Source: UKL13-3 sp040387195
GTDB lineage: Bacteria; Bacteroidota; Bacteroidia; UKL13-3
Length of the DNA stretch: 64,000 nt
Assembly: GCA_040387195.1 (NCBI GenBank)
Contig: JAZKEF010000011.1
Coordinates: 62,001 to 126,000, forward strand
Direction of reading: 5' to 3'
In this document: positions 1 through 8,864 of the stretch, piece by piece
Position numbering within the stretch: the first letter of the stretch is position 1
Layout: each line of letters begins with the position of its first letter
The notes under the pieces: generated by a model
What the model was told of the DNA's origin: nothing
Database searches by the model: none
Seen by the model: only the letters and a program-made list of their open reading frames with translations
Made by a program: the position numbers and the translations under genes

Positions 1-251
1 ATCCTTCTTATAAATTAATCATTGGCGGGCATACAGATAATGTTGGTGATGATGCAATGAACCAAACACTTTCACAAAATCGTGCTGATGCTGTAGCAAA
101 TTACCTTATTGAACATGGAGTTGATCCAATGAAAGTAAGCGCAACAGGTTATGGTGAATCAAGCCCGGTTGATACCAATGGTTCAGTAAAAGGAAGAACC
201 CGCAACCGCAGGGTAGAGTTTAAGGTAGAATTTTTGAAAATCGTAGAATAA
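1..251 (+). CDS. OmpA family protein, C-terminal end only (5' truncated by window edge)
   Basis: Only the last 82 codons are present; the reading frame enters at base 3 and stops at 249-251. They encode the end of an OmpA-like peptidoglycan-binding domain: GGHTDNVGDDAMN, then LSQNRADAVANYLIEHGVDP, and the closing RTRNRRVEF motif. In this family the Asp of HTD and the Arg of the NRRVEF region bind diaminopimelate of peptidoglycan. The sequence is almost identical to the C-termini of the complete paralogues at 5118-6821 and 7078-8784, so the missing part probably carries a beta-barrel and TSP3 repeats. It is followed by an intrinsic terminator. Confidence 0.93.
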   Translation, partial: PSYKLIIGGHTDNVGDDAMNQTLSQNRADAVANYLIEHGVDPMKVSATGYGESSPVDTNGSVKGRTRNRRVEFKVEFLKIVE

Positions 252-274
252 GTAAGTTTAAGCATAAGTATAAA

Positions 275-306
275 GGGAGTTCCGGTGCAAACCGGAGCTC
301 CTTTTT
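275..306 (+). terminator. Intrinsic terminator after the first OmpA gene
   Basis: An 11-bp stem (276-286 with 291-301, one G-U pair) closes a GCAA loop and is followed by TTTTT. Its CTCCGG core is shared with the terminators of the other two OmpA genes. Confidence 0.85.
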
Positions 307-538
307 AGTTTATACTAATAGTTAATATTCGATTGTGTGTGCTTATACTCAATTTAAAGGATAACGATGCTTTAAAAACAACTTGTTTCTCTTGGAACTC
401 TCCGAAATCAGGTTTCTTATTGGAGTGTGAATCATATAACATTTAATTGGATTTGTGTAATATCCATATTGTGTATTCGGGACACCTTTGACAAACAATG
501 CAAAGGATTCATAGACCTTTAAGTTGTGAAAATTTAAT
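307..538. other. Intergenic region between terminators
   Basis: About 230 bases between two terminator-like hairpins, with no convincing coding frame. The minus-strand frame crossing it runs into the real gene at 590 and looks like a shadow. Its 3' end is a terminator hairpin (539-571), so a short plus-strand RNA could be made here; no consensus -7/-33 promoter was clear. Confidence 0.4.
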
Positions 539-571
539 AAAAATGTCGCCCGCTCTGGGGCGGCATTTTTA
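539..571 (+). terminator. Terminator-like hairpin upstream of the 590 gene
   Basis: AAATGTCGCCC pairs with GGGCGGCATTT (one G-U pair) around a short loop, followed by TTTTT and preceded by an A-run, so it could act in both directions. It lies 20 bases before the start at 590 and no recognisable gene ends just upstream on the plus strand. Confidence 0.55.
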
Positions 572-589
572 GTACACTTAAATCCAAAG

Positions 590-1018
590 ATGATGAAAAC
601 ACACACAATCATGTTAGCAGCCTTAACTTTTCTTGGTTTTGCAGCGTCAGCGCAACAGGGAAAACAAAATTTGAAAGAAGCCCGCAATAAGATGGCAGCA
701 GCCAAATCCGATTTAAGACAGGCCCAAAAAGACTCTGTTGCAGAATACCATCAGTTCAGAAAGGAATCGTTAGTTGCCATTTCTGAAAACAACAAAAAGA
801 TAGAGGAACTGAGGGTGAAGAAGGATGAAAAGGACAAAGCAGCATCAAAGGATTTTACAACAAATGTGAAATCACTTGAGGCTCAAAACACAGCATTACG
901 GGAAAGCGTGAATAATTACCGTGCCGATGGAAATACCAATTGGGTAGTATTTAAACGTGAGTGGACCAAACAAATGAAAGCACTTCAGGAGTCGTTTAAA
1001 GAGTCTCGTTATGAGTAA
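590..1018 (+). CDS. Small secreted coiled-coil protein, unknown function
   Basis: A 142-residue protein with a clear signal peptide (hydrophobic run to ASAQQ, cleavage near residue 21). The mature part is highly charged and helical, rich in Lys, Glu, Ala and Gln with heptad-like spacing (residues 25-105), so it probably forms a periplasmic coiled coil. The start is ATGATG at 590; the first or second ATG gives nearly the same product. It lies between two OmpA-associated genes, which is compatible with an envelope role. I do not recognise a named family; function unknown. Confidence 0.75.
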   Translation: MMKTHTIMLAALTFLGFAASAQQGKQNLKEARNKMAAAKSDLRQAQKDSVAEYHQFRKESLVAISENNKKIEELRVKKDEKDKAASKDFTTNVKSLEAQNTALRESVNNYRADGNTNWVVFKREWTKQMKALQESFKESRYE

Positions 1019-1213
1019 TTATCAATACGATTACGATACATGTTCATTGATTGATATCACCTCACCAGCAATATAGCAGGCCGGTTAAGAGTTAGTTTTA
1101 GATTTTTGTTAAAAACAAAGACCAAGGGTTACCTGATTTGCTTTGTATGAATAATGCAAGTATTTAGCATAATGGTATAATGTTTTGGTTTGATTAATTG
1201 CAAATATTGCTGG

Positions 1214-1423
1214 ATGAAAACAGAAACAGAATGGAATGCGGAAATCTTAGGAATCACCCTGAAAATACAATCTCAGTTTCCCGAACTATCGAAGTATATT
1301 ACAGAGATGCCGGTATCCATACCGGATGTACAGCATCCTGAAATAACAATCAGAAATCTGAAAGAGTATTACGAATCATTAGAGACCTTGCTTGTGAAGT
1401 ATAAGGTGAATCATGAGCATTGA
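1214..1423 (+). CDS. Conserved small protein, copy 1 (69 aa), unknown function
   Basis: A 69-residue acidic, helical protein beginning MKTETEWN, with the block PELSKYITEMPVSIPD and the block HPEITIRNL. A second copy of exactly the same length lies at 8865-9074 (about 60 percent identical), which supports the internal ATG at 1214 over the in-frame upstream one at 1190. No signal peptide or membrane segment, so probably cytoplasmic. Both copies lie downstream of an OmpA/TSP3 gene, which suggests the pair was duplicated together. Function unknown. Confidence 0.8.
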   Translation: MKTETEWNAEILGITLKIQSQFPELSKYITEMPVSIPDVQHPEITIRNLKEYYESLETLLVKYKVNHEH

Positions 1424-1452
1424 AAGCGAGGCTCTTTAATTAAGATAGTTAA

Positions 1453-1486
1453 AGTGAGAGAAGGAACATCAGTACATTCTCTCACT
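1453..1486. terminator. Hairpin between convergent genes, possible terminator
   Basis: A perfect 10-bp stem, AGTGAGAGAA with TTCTCTCACT, around a 14-base loop lies between the convergent genes ending at 1423 and 1496. There is no U-tract, so the terminator role is inferred from position. Confidence 0.4.
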
Positions 1487-1495
1487 ATCCATTGG

Positions 1496-1999
1496 CTATC
1501 TTACATTGTTTTGAAGTTTGTCCAATGATTCTTGCCAACCTGCAATACAATCATTATACATTTCTTCCGGAATACCCTCATGTTCCAGTCTCATTTTCGT
1601 TTCACCGTTTACTTCTTCAAATGTTACTGTTACAACACTTCCTGGCCATTCACCTGGCATATCATAATAAGATGGAGGGACAGTATTTCCTTTCTCGTCC
1701 GAAAAGTTATCATCATAAACTATTTTTTGTCTAGGCTTTATCTCCTTGTAGGTTCCGGTTCCCCATATTTCTTTTCCGTCAGGGCCTCTCATGTTTGCAA
1801 GGTTCTTACCACCAACCCTAAAATCAATGGTACAGGAAGTGCAGGAAAAGTCTGTAGGGCCCCACCATTTTTTGAAACTTTCAGGTTCTGTCCAAGCTTT
1901 CCATACTGTGTCAAGAGGTAAATCGAAAATTCGGGTTATTGAAACTGTTTTTGTTTGTTGGTTACCGGCAATTGCCTGGTCATTGTTTTCTGTTGTCAT
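1496..1999 (-). CDS. SRPBCC domain protein, AHSA1 (Aha1 C-terminal-like) family
   Basis: A 167-residue START/SRPBCC-fold protein. After a 20-residue polar leader comes the family opening VSITRIFDLPLDTVWKAWTE, then the FKKWWGP motif, a RVGG turn with MRGPDG, and the closing helix (CIAGWQESLDKLQN) typical of AHSA1 proteins. These are single-domain ligand-binding folds whose substrates are usually unknown; some homologues accompany ArsR regulators, but none is seen here. No signal peptide, so cytoplasmic. ATG at 1997-1999. A 46-codon frame ends 12 bases upstream on the same strand. Confidence 0.9.
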   Translation of the reverse strand: MTTENNDQAIAGNQQTKTVSITRIFDLPLDTVWKAWTEPESFKKWWGPTDFSCTSCTIDFRVGGKNLANMRGPDGKEIWGTGTYKEIKPRQKIVYDDNFSDEKGNTVPPSYYDMPGEWPGSVVTVTFEEVNGETKMRLEHEGIPEEMYNDCIAGWQESLDKLQNNVR

Positions 2000-2011
2000 T
2001 TTTATTTCTAT

Positions 2012-2152
2012 TTAGTGTGATTGGATTTGTGAAAAATTGGTATGCATTTCCACCTGTTCTTTTGTCAAAAGGCAATCTTTAGTGTTATTAATTAAGAGTG
2101 TTTGTATTGTTGCTTGAAATCTTGCAAGAAAACCTTGCATATCGTTCGCCAT
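2012..2152 (-). CDS. Possible 46-aa small protein upstream of the AHSA1 gene
   Basis: An open frame from ATG (2150-2152) to TAA (2012-2014) encodes MANDMQGFLARFQATIQ followed by TLLINNTKDCLLTKEQVE, a largely helical peptide. It ends 12 bases before the AHSA1 start, the spacing of an operon, and has an A-rich leader as expected in Bacteroidota. There is no paralogue here to test it against. It may be a genuine small protein or a leader ORF; coding status is uncertain. Confidence 0.35.
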   Translation of the reverse strand: MANDMQGFLARFQATIQTLLINNTKDCLLTKEQVEMHTNFSQIQSH

Positions 2153-2635
2153 TTTTACTTTTCAGCGGGGAAAGCAGTAAAAAATAGTTCATCATGAACA
2201 AAAAAGTGCAACAGTATTCGGGTGTGAAACAGAAAACAATTCTAGCATTTCAATTAAAAAAAATATACCGCGCACTCCCTTCCCAAAAGGAATGTGGTGG
2301 AATTCCCTCAACATGTGGTGCAGAATACTCTAACAGTTTGGAAGATTAACAAGTACAAACCGAATAAAAAAAGACAGCCTTGTGTTACCGAGGCTGCCCA
2401 ATAAATATTTCTTATCCTTTCGACAGTATTATCCGTATCAAGTTTTTGCGGTTGTATTCTCAGCCTTGCGTTGGCTAGACACTTCGCAAGAAATACGTAC
2501 ACTAAAAACGGAATCAAATTTCATTCCGAAAACAAGGGACCTGTTTTCATGGAGTTTAGTTAATTTAACCAGCAACCTGAATGTGTCAGTTGAACCATTA
2601 TAGTATTCCCGTGTATATAGTCTCAAACCGTTACT
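2153..2635. other. Gene-free region upstream of the outer-membrane barrel gene
   Basis: About 480 bases with no convincing protein gene. Overlapping minus-strand frames of 62-69 codons show no signal peptide, motif or paralogue. The one solid signal is an intrinsic terminator facing left (2364-2397), which implies a short minus-strand transcript starting within about 2400-2630. Confidence 0.45.
2364..2397 (-). terminator. Intrinsic terminator, minus strand
   Basis: On the minus strand CAGCCT and AGGCTG pair around an eight-to-ten base loop, followed by a run of seven U. It would end a leftward transcript from 2400-2630, where no clear gene is seen. Confidence 0.65.
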
Positions 2636-4960
2636 ATGAGACTGATTGCCGTTATGCTACTCGTTTTTATTTGCTTCCATATCCATGCTCAACAGTTGTT
2701 TGGCGTAAAAGGAATGGTGCATGATAGTTCCGGGAAAAAGATTGAGGATGGACTTGCTTCTTTATTTTTGCAAGAGGATTCAACATTGATCGGACATACC
2801 TTGATTACCGATGGTGTGTTTGAATTTTCTGCACTTCATCCTCAACCATATTTGCTTAAGACAAGTTGTGTAGGGTTTGAAGAAACCTCCAGGATTATCA
2901 GTGTAACGGATCATCAATCACTGAAAATTGAATTGAAACGAAACAGGGTTGCATTAAAGGAAGTACAGATAACGGGATACAAAAATGCTTTTAGTTATAA
3001 GAATGGAAACGTAAAGGCCACCGTTGAGAATACCATATTAAGCACCATTCCCGATGTGGTTGAGGTGCTCTCCAAACTGCCTGCGGTTCAGGTGAGTTCC
3101 GATAGGGAAAGTATAAGCATCATTGGAAGGGGGAACCCGGTCATTTACCTCGAAAATCAGCGGATAACGCTAAATGAGTTGAATGCACTTTCCGTAAATG
3201 ACATCAAAACCATCGAAATCATCAATAATCCATCTTCAAAATATGAGGCAGAGGGAAGGAGTGTGATTTTAATTACACGCAAAAAAAACACGAAAGCGGG
3301 AACAAGGGCAGAGGTAAATGAAACGGCATCCCTGAAACGGTATCTTGAAAACAGAAGCGGAGTGAATCTGTATTTCAGAAAAAATAAAACCGAGTGGAGA
3401 AGCAATTTGCAGTATAATCATATCAACAGGTTTGAGGGGATACAAGGCGTGCTCATAGATAATGCGAATTTTTTCACCTCAGGTTATGGTGGAACTTCTG
3501 TGGGGCCAAGAAGACAATTGTTGTATGGGATGGGAGTGCATAGGCAACTAAACGAAACGGATTATTTTTCAATTAATGTAAGGGGACGTTTTCAGGATGA
3601 ACATGACACGGTAGCAATGACGAGCCATGCAAAGCAAGGGTTTATGGAAACGGTAACAACCAATACAAGCAAAACCACAAATAATCGGCCTTTTATTAAC
3701 TTCAGTTTTAATTACCAGAAAAAATTTGAAGCAAACAACAGCCAGCTTTTTGCAGGTGGACAGGTTGCCAGATACACAACAGATGTAAACAGTAAAATAT
3801 ATTACAATGATACCTTGAACCAACAGCAGTTACAGGAAGAACGCAGGCAATATTTTGTAATTGATGCCGGAACGGTAAGGGTAGATTACGAAAAAAATTT
3901 CCCCAATGAAATAAAGTGGGAAAGCGGAGGGTTAATAAACCTGTCGGGGTCAACTACCACTTTTGATATCCGGTATGTTCCGGATAATACCTCAAAGCAT
4001 ACACAGTACAGGTATACCGAAAATAATCAGGCAATATATTCGCAGGTTACAGGCTCGTTTCGTAGAGTTAACGGCTCAGTAGGTTTGAGAGCCGAACATT
4101 CAATACTGGAAGGCGGCTATCCTGATAGCAACACCATGGTACTCGATAAACAGTTTTTATACTTTTTTCCTAAGCTAAGTATTTCGGTAGCTGCAGATAG
4201 TAACCATCATTTTTTACTGAGTTACGCCCGAAGCATCCGGAGGCCCAATTATGCCAACGCAAATCAGGTGAGCATATATCTTACTCCTTTTTTGGAAAGG
4301 ACCAATAATATCAATATCAGCCCCAGCCTCATGGATGAAATTTCGTTTAATTATCAATACAAAACATATTCGGTAACTACCAGCTTGTACACACTCCGGC
4401 ATACGGGTTCATATATCATGGAGTATGATGCAGAACTAAAAAAGTACAGGATGATTAACCGCAACATTGGAAAATTTGAAGGGGTTAATGTTTCATTGAA
4501 CATTCCATTCAGTTATGAGTCTTTTTCTTCAAACAATCAGGTAATGGCAACCCTGAACAGGGTAAGTGATTCGCGTGCCAACTCAGGCAAAACGGCACCT
4601 TACTACTATTTTTATTCAAATAATCAACTTAAGCTTCCCCGCCAATATACTTTTGTATTATCAGGATGGTTTCTCACTACCCAGAACGAAGGGATATTTG
4701 AAACCAACAGCAAGTATGCGGTCGATATATCCGTGTCAAAAGTGTTTTTTAAAAGACTTACCTGTACCCTGAATGCCTTTGATATATTCAGGTCGCTTAA
4801 TAACACCGAAAGTTTTAAGCTAAATGGAATTTATGCGGCCACAACTTATATCGAAAATGTGAAGGAGTTTTCAATTGCCTTAAAATATTCATTCGGGAAG
4901 ATGAAAGAGCATGCTTTCAGAAATAAAGAGGTGAATGAAAACGGGAACAGGCTGAACTAA
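2636..4960 (+). CDS. Outer membrane beta-barrel family protein (TonB-receptor-like, OMP_b-brl_3)
   Basis: A 774-residue protein with a signal peptide ending near HAQQ (residue 20), a CarboxypepD_reg-like beta-sandwich (about 22-100; DSSGKKIEDGLASLFL), a plug-like domain (about 115-215; STIPDVVEVLSKLPAVQV, IEIINNPSSKYEAEG) and a long C-terminal beta-barrel. The plug wording VLSKLPAVQV/NNPSSKYEAEG is typical of Bacteroidota proteins annotated as outer membrane beta-barrel family, which are shorter than classical TonB receptors. Substrate unknown. No SusD-like partner lies next to it, which argues against a polysaccharide-utilisation locus. It stands alone between OmpA genes. Confidence 0.88.
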   Translation: MRLIAVMLLVFICFHIHAQQLFGVKGMVHDSSGKKIEDGLASLFLQEDSTLIGHTLITDGVFEFSALHPQPYLLKTSCVGFEETSRIISVTDHQSLKIELKRNRVALKEVQITGYKNAFSYKNGNVKATVENTILSTIPDVVEVLSKLPAVQVSSDRESISIIGRGNPVIYLENQRITLNELNALSVNDIKTIEIINNPSSKYEAEGRSVILITRKKNTKAGTRAEVNETASLKRYLENRSGVNLYFRKNKTEWRSNLQYNHINRFEGIQGVLIDNANFFTSGYGGTSVGPRRQLLYGMGVHRQLNETDYFSINVRGRFQDEHDTVAMTSHAKQGFMETVTTNTSKTTNNRPFINFSFNYQKKFEANNSQLFAGGQVARYTTDVNSKIYYNDTLNQQQLQEERRQYFVIDAGTVRVDYEKNFPNEIKWESGGLINLSGSTTTFDIRYVPDNTSKHTQYRYTENNQAIYSQVTGSFRRVNGSVGLRAEHSILEGGYPDSNTMVLDKQFLYFFPKLSISVAADSNHHFLLSYARSIRRPNYANANQVSIYLTPFLERTNNINISPSLMDEISFNYQYKTYSVTTSLYTLRHTGSYIMEYDAELKKYRMINRNIGKFEGVNVSLNIPFSYESFSSNNQVMATLNRVSDSRANSGKTAPYYYFYSNNQLKLPRQYTFVLSGWFLTTQNEGIFETNSKYAVDISVSKVFFKRLTCTLNAFDIFRSLNNTESFKLNGIYAATTYIENVKEFSIALKYSFGKMKEHAFRNKEVNENGNRLN

Positions 4961-5117
4961 TGTTGTTTTAGGTATGGTTTGCTATATTTAAGAATAAGTA
5001 TATGAATTATTTATATAAAAATAATCTGTAACATGTATGGAATCTCCCAAATTAAGTTGAACTTTCATTTTGTGTGAATAAATAGGGCACATTTTGAAGA
5101 AACTTAATAACATACAT

Positions 5118-6821
5118 ATGAAAATAATGCAACCCAAACTCTTTAATGCTTTTCCGGTAGGAAAGGGCAAACAAATCATCGTCACGCTGGTGCTTTCAAT
5201 GATTATAATGCATACATATGCACAAAGCCGGTATCACAAATGGAATGCCGGGGTAAATGGAGGAGTGAGTGTATATGCGGGTGATTTGGGCAACAATATC
5301 ACCAATTTTCCATTGGATGTATTCGAGCACAATGTAATTGTAGGCCTTAACCTTTCCCGTTATCTCAATCCGTCATTTGACGGAGCCTTCTCTGCTACAT
5401 TGGGATCGTGGGGATATTTTCAAAACAAAGAGACTATTTTTAAAGGAGATTTAACACACGCAAACCTCTCTCTTAAATACAAGTTTTCAAATGGATATCT
5501 GTTATCAGAGGATAGTCGTTTGTCTCCTTACGTATTTGCAGGTGCAGGATTAACCAATTTAGCGGGTAAGGGGATTACGAATGGAATGAATGTAACAGGG
5601 GTTGCCGGTACCGGGGTAACCTTACATATAACGGAAGTGGTAAGTATTGCATATCAGGCTACTTTCGGATATATGACAGCTGCACATAATGATCCAAGAA
5701 CCATTCCGGTGGTTGAGCCAACAGGGAATGATAAGTTCATGTTTCATACGCTTGGTTTGGGCTTTAATCTTGGGGCCGAAAAAGATGAAGATGGAGATGG
5801 AGTATCCGACAGGCTTGATAAGTGTGCAGGTACCGGAAAAGGAATCAAAGTGGATGCCAAAGGTTGTCCGATGGATGGAGATGGTGATGGTGTGATGGAT
5901 TACCTTGATAAATGTCCTGGTTTGGTGGGATTGGCTTCAACAAACGGCTGTCCCGACACGGATAAGGATGGTGTTGCCGATAATGAGGATCAATGTCCTA
6001 CTGAAGCCGGATTGGCAGCTCTTAAAGGTTGTCCTGATACAGATGATGACGGTATCATTGACAGCAAGGATAAATGTCCTACTATCAAAGGTACATTGTC
6101 AATGGAAGGGTGTCCGGATCGCGATGGTGACGGCATAAGGGATGAGGATGATATTTGTCCGGATGTAAAAGGTGTAGCGTTATTCAAAGGCTGCCCTGAT
6201 ACCGATAATGATGGCATTGAAGACAGCAAAGATATATGTCCGCAGGTAAAGGGAACAACGGCCACCAACGGATGCCCGGATACCGATAATGATGCCGTGC
6301 ATGATGGTATTGATAAATGTCCTACCGTTGCGGGGATTGCAGCCCATAGTGGATGTCCGGATACGGATAATGACGGAGTATTTGATGATATAGATAATTG
6401 TGTTACGATGCCGGGAACCCCTGGAAACAAAGGTTGCCCTGAAATCAAAAAGGAAACGAAACAATTGTTTGAAAAAGCTTTGCAGGGTGTTCAGTTTGAA
6501 ACGGGTAAAGCCATTATCAAACCGGTATCATTCCCTATTCTGGATGCTATAGTAAAAGTAATGATCGAAAATCCTTCGTATAAATTAACTATTGGCGGGC
6601 ATACCGATAATGTAGGAGACGATGCCATGAATTTGACACTTTCACAAAACCGTGCGAGTTCTGTAGCAACATATCTTATTGGCAGAGGTGTTGATCCAAT
6701 GCGTGTGATTGCAACAGGTTATGGTGAAACAATGCCGGTTGACAGTAACAGTACGGCCAAAGGAAGGACCCGCAACCGCAGGGTTGAGTTTAAGGTAGAG
6801 TTTCTAAAAGTGGTGGAATAA
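5118..6821 (+). CDS. OmpA family protein with TSP type-3 repeats (second copy)
   Basis: A 567-residue envelope protein. Signal peptide to about residue 36 (MHTYAQ); N-terminal outer-membrane beta-barrel-like domain (about 37-225); eight thrombospondin type-3 calcium-binding repeats of DxDxDGxxDxxDxC form (about 227-440); a C-terminal OmpA-like peptidoglycan-binding domain (about 460-567) with GGHTDN and RTRNRRVEF. It should tether the outer membrane to peptidoglycan through a Ca-stiffened stalk. The start at ATG 5118 is chosen because MKIMQPK aligns with MKIIQQPK of the next paralogue and gives equal lengths (567 and 568); the upstream in-frame candidate at 5094 is TTG. Confidence 0.93.
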   Translation: MKIMQPKLFNAFPVGKGKQIIVTLVLSMIIMHTYAQSRYHKWNAGVNGGVSVYAGDLGNNITNFPLDVFEHNVIVGLNLSRYLNPSFDGAFSATLGSWGYFQNKETIFKGDLTHANLSLKYKFSNGYLLSEDSRLSPYVFAGAGLTNLAGKGITNGMNVTGVAGTGVTLHITEVVSIAYQATFGYMTAAHNDPRTIPVVEPTGNDKFMFHTLGLGFNLGAEKDEDGDGVSDRLDKCAGTGKGIKVDAKGCPMDGDGDGVMDYLDKCPGLVGLASTNGCPDTDKDGVADNEDQCPTEAGLAALKGCPDTDDDGIIDSKDKCPTIKGTLSMEGCPDRDGDGIRDEDDICPDVKGVALFKGCPDTDNDGIEDSKDICPQVKGTTATNGCPDTDNDAVHDGIDKCPTVAGIAAHSGCPDTDNDGVFDDIDNCVTMPGTPGNKGCPEIKKETKQLFEKALQGVQFETGKAIIKPVSFPILDAIVKVMIENPSYKLTIGGHTDNVGDDAMNLTLSQNRASSVATYLIGRGVDPMRVIATGYGETMPVDSNSTAKGRTRNRRVEFKVEFLKVVE

Positions 6822-6841
6822 GAGCATTCCATTCAAATAAC

Positions 6842-6875
6842 AAAAGCTCCGGTATGAATGTACCGGAGCTTTTTG
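6842..6875 (+). terminator. Intrinsic terminator after the second OmpA gene
   Basis: AAAAGCTCCGGTA pairs with TACCGGAGCTTTT around a short loop and ends in TTTTT. The stem is nearly the same as that after the third OmpA gene. Confidence 0.88.
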
Positions 6876-7077
6876 CTTTACGGAGTATTTTCAGTCAATT
6901 ATTTGTGCCGGAGTGTAAGCAAAAAATTCCCCAGCAATCGTGGATGTTTTTCCCCAGTCGCTTTTTGTCTTCTCCTCCTAACTACCTGCTATTAATAGAT
7001 ACAACCCAACTGGCACAGTAATTTCAATTATGGTTTTCATAAAAAGTACCAATATGAATCACTTAATCACAGGTATT

Positions 7078-8784
7078 ATGAAAATCATACAACAACCAAA
7101 AGTTTTCCATGCTTTTTCGGTAGAAAGAGGGAAACAAATTATTGTGCTGCTGCTGCTCGCTTTATTTTTTGTGCATGCAAACGCACAAACCAGATATCAT
7201 AAATGGGGGGCCGGTGTAAATGGTGGAATAAGTGTGTATGCCGGTGATTTAGGTAATAATATTTCTAAATTCCCATTGGATGTGTTCGAACAAAACGTCA
7301 TAATCGGATTAAATTTTTCCCGTTACCTTAGCCGTTCTTTTGATCTTACCCTTTCCGGAACGGCAGGTTCATGGGGCTTTTACGAAGATAAGGCAACTGT
7401 TTTTAAAGGAAATATGCTTCATGGGAACCTTACCCTCAAATATAAATTTTACAATGGCTATTTACTTTCTGAAGACAGTAAGTTGGCACCGTATGTTTTT
7501 GCCGGATTGGGCGCAACCGATTTAACAGGATCAAGGATTAATAATGGGCTGGATGTGGCAGGAGTTGGAGGTGCTGGTGTGAGTTTAAGGTTTACGGAAG
7601 TGATAAGCATGAACTATCAGGCTACCATGGGTTATATGAGTTCATCCCATTATAATCCAACAATTGACCCAGGAGGTTCATCATCGGGCAATGATATTTT
7701 TATGTTTCATACCATGGGTTTAGGTTTTAACCTTGGAAACGAAAAAGATGAAGACGGAGATGGTATCCCTGACCGGATTGATAAATGTGCCGGTACAGCG
7801 AAAGGAGTGAAGGTGGATAAAAATGGTTGTCCGTTTGATGGTGACGGAGATGGTGTATTGGATTACCTCGATAAATGCCCGGGTTTGGTTGGATTAGCTT
7901 CAACTAACGGATGTCCTGATACAGATAAAGATGGAATTGCAGATGGCGATGACCAATGCCCTACCGAAGCAGGATCAGCTGAACTCAAAGGATGTCCTGA
8001 TGCGGATGGTGACGGTATAATCGACAGCAAGGATAAATGCCCGAATGTGAAAGGATCTGTTACACTTGATGGCTGCCCTGACCGTGATGGTGATGGTATC
8101 AAAGATGAAGAAGATCTTTGTCCGGATGCAAAAGGTGTAGCTTTATTTAAAGGTTGTCCTGATACCGACAATGATGGTATTGAAGACAGTAAGGATATGT
8201 GTCCTCAGGTTAAAGGAACAACAGCTACCAACGGTTGTCCTGATACAGATAATGATGCCGTACATGATGGTATTGATAAATGCCCTACAGTAGCTGGAGT
8301 TGCAGCACATAGCGGATGTCCGGATACTGATAATGACGGGGTGTTTGATGATATTGATAATTGTATCACTATACCGGGAACACCAGCTAACAAGGGATGT
8401 CCTGAGTTGAAAAAAGAAACAAAACAATTGTTTGAAAAGGCATTGCAGGGAATTCAGTTTGAAACAGGCAAAGCAGTTATCAAACCGGTATCGTTCCCTA
8501 TCCTGGATGCCATCGTAAAAGTGATGAAAGAAAATCCATCATACAAATTGAATATTGGCGGACATACAGATAATGTAGGGGATGATGCAATGAATATGAC
8601 ACTCTCCCAAAACAGAGCAAGTGCGGTTTCCGATTATCTCATTTCAAAAGGTGTGGATCCAATGAGAATAAGCGCTACCGGATATGGAGAAACTCAACCG
8701 GTCGATACCAACAACTCTGCTAAAGGAAGAACCCGCAACCGCAGGGTTGAGTTTAAAGTTGAATTCTTAAAAGTGGTGGAATAA
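7078..8784 (+). CDS. OmpA family protein with TSP type-3 repeats (third copy)
   Basis: A 568-residue paralogue of the preceding gene with the same order: signal peptide (cleavage near ANAQ), beta-barrel-like N-terminus beginning TRYHKWGAGVNGG, eight TSP3 repeats, and an OmpA C-terminal domain ending RTRNRRVEFKVEF. The ATG at 7078 matches the paralogue; in-frame ATGs at 7030 and 7054 would add unconserved residues. Repeats six to eight and the OmpA linker are nearly identical in protein to the neighbour, but many codons differ silently, so the similarity is kept by selection more than by recent copying. It is followed by a terminator and then by the small-protein gene at 8865. Confidence 0.93.
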   Translation: MKIIQQPKVFHAFSVERGKQIIVLLLLALFFVHANAQTRYHKWGAGVNGGISVYAGDLGNNISKFPLDVFEQNVIIGLNFSRYLSRSFDLTLSGTAGSWGFYEDKATVFKGNMLHGNLTLKYKFYNGYLLSEDSKLAPYVFAGLGATDLTGSRINNGLDVAGVGGAGVSLRFTEVISMNYQATMGYMSSSHYNPTIDPGGSSSGNDIFMFHTMGLGFNLGNEKDEDGDGIPDRIDKCAGTAKGVKVDKNGCPFDGDGDGVLDYLDKCPGLVGLASTNGCPDTDKDGIADGDDQCPTEAGSAELKGCPDADGDGIIDSKDKCPNVKGSVTLDGCPDRDGDGIKDEEDLCPDAKGVALFKGCPDTDNDGIEDSKDMCPQVKGTTATNGCPDTDNDAVHDGIDKCPTVAGVAAHSGCPDTDNDGVFDDIDNCITIPGTPANKGCPELKKETKQLFEKALQGIQFETGKAVIKPVSFPILDAIVKVMKENPSYKLNIGGHTDNVGDDAMNMTLSQNRASAVSDYLISKGVDPMRISATGYGETQPVDTNNSAKGRTRNRRVEFKVEFLKVVE

Positions 8785-8808
8785 AACCACATTGGTTAAA
8801 AAAGGGAC

Positions 8809-8838
8809 AAAAAAGCTCCGGTACTTACCGGAGCTTTT
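8809..8838 (+). terminator. Intrinsic terminator after the third OmpA gene
   Basis: AAAAGCTCCGGTA/TACCGGAGCTTTT stem ending in a T-run. It overlaps the upstream in-frame start of the next small gene at 8838, which argues for that gene starting at 8865. Confidence 0.88.
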
Positions 8839-8864
8839 TGTCATATATAAACACTCAAGACTAT

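Noticed and set aside
5990..6448. 152-codon minus-strand frame antisense to the TSP3 repeats
   Set aside because: It is a shadow of the repetitive GAT-rich codons of the real OmpA gene; the same happens at 7863-8427.
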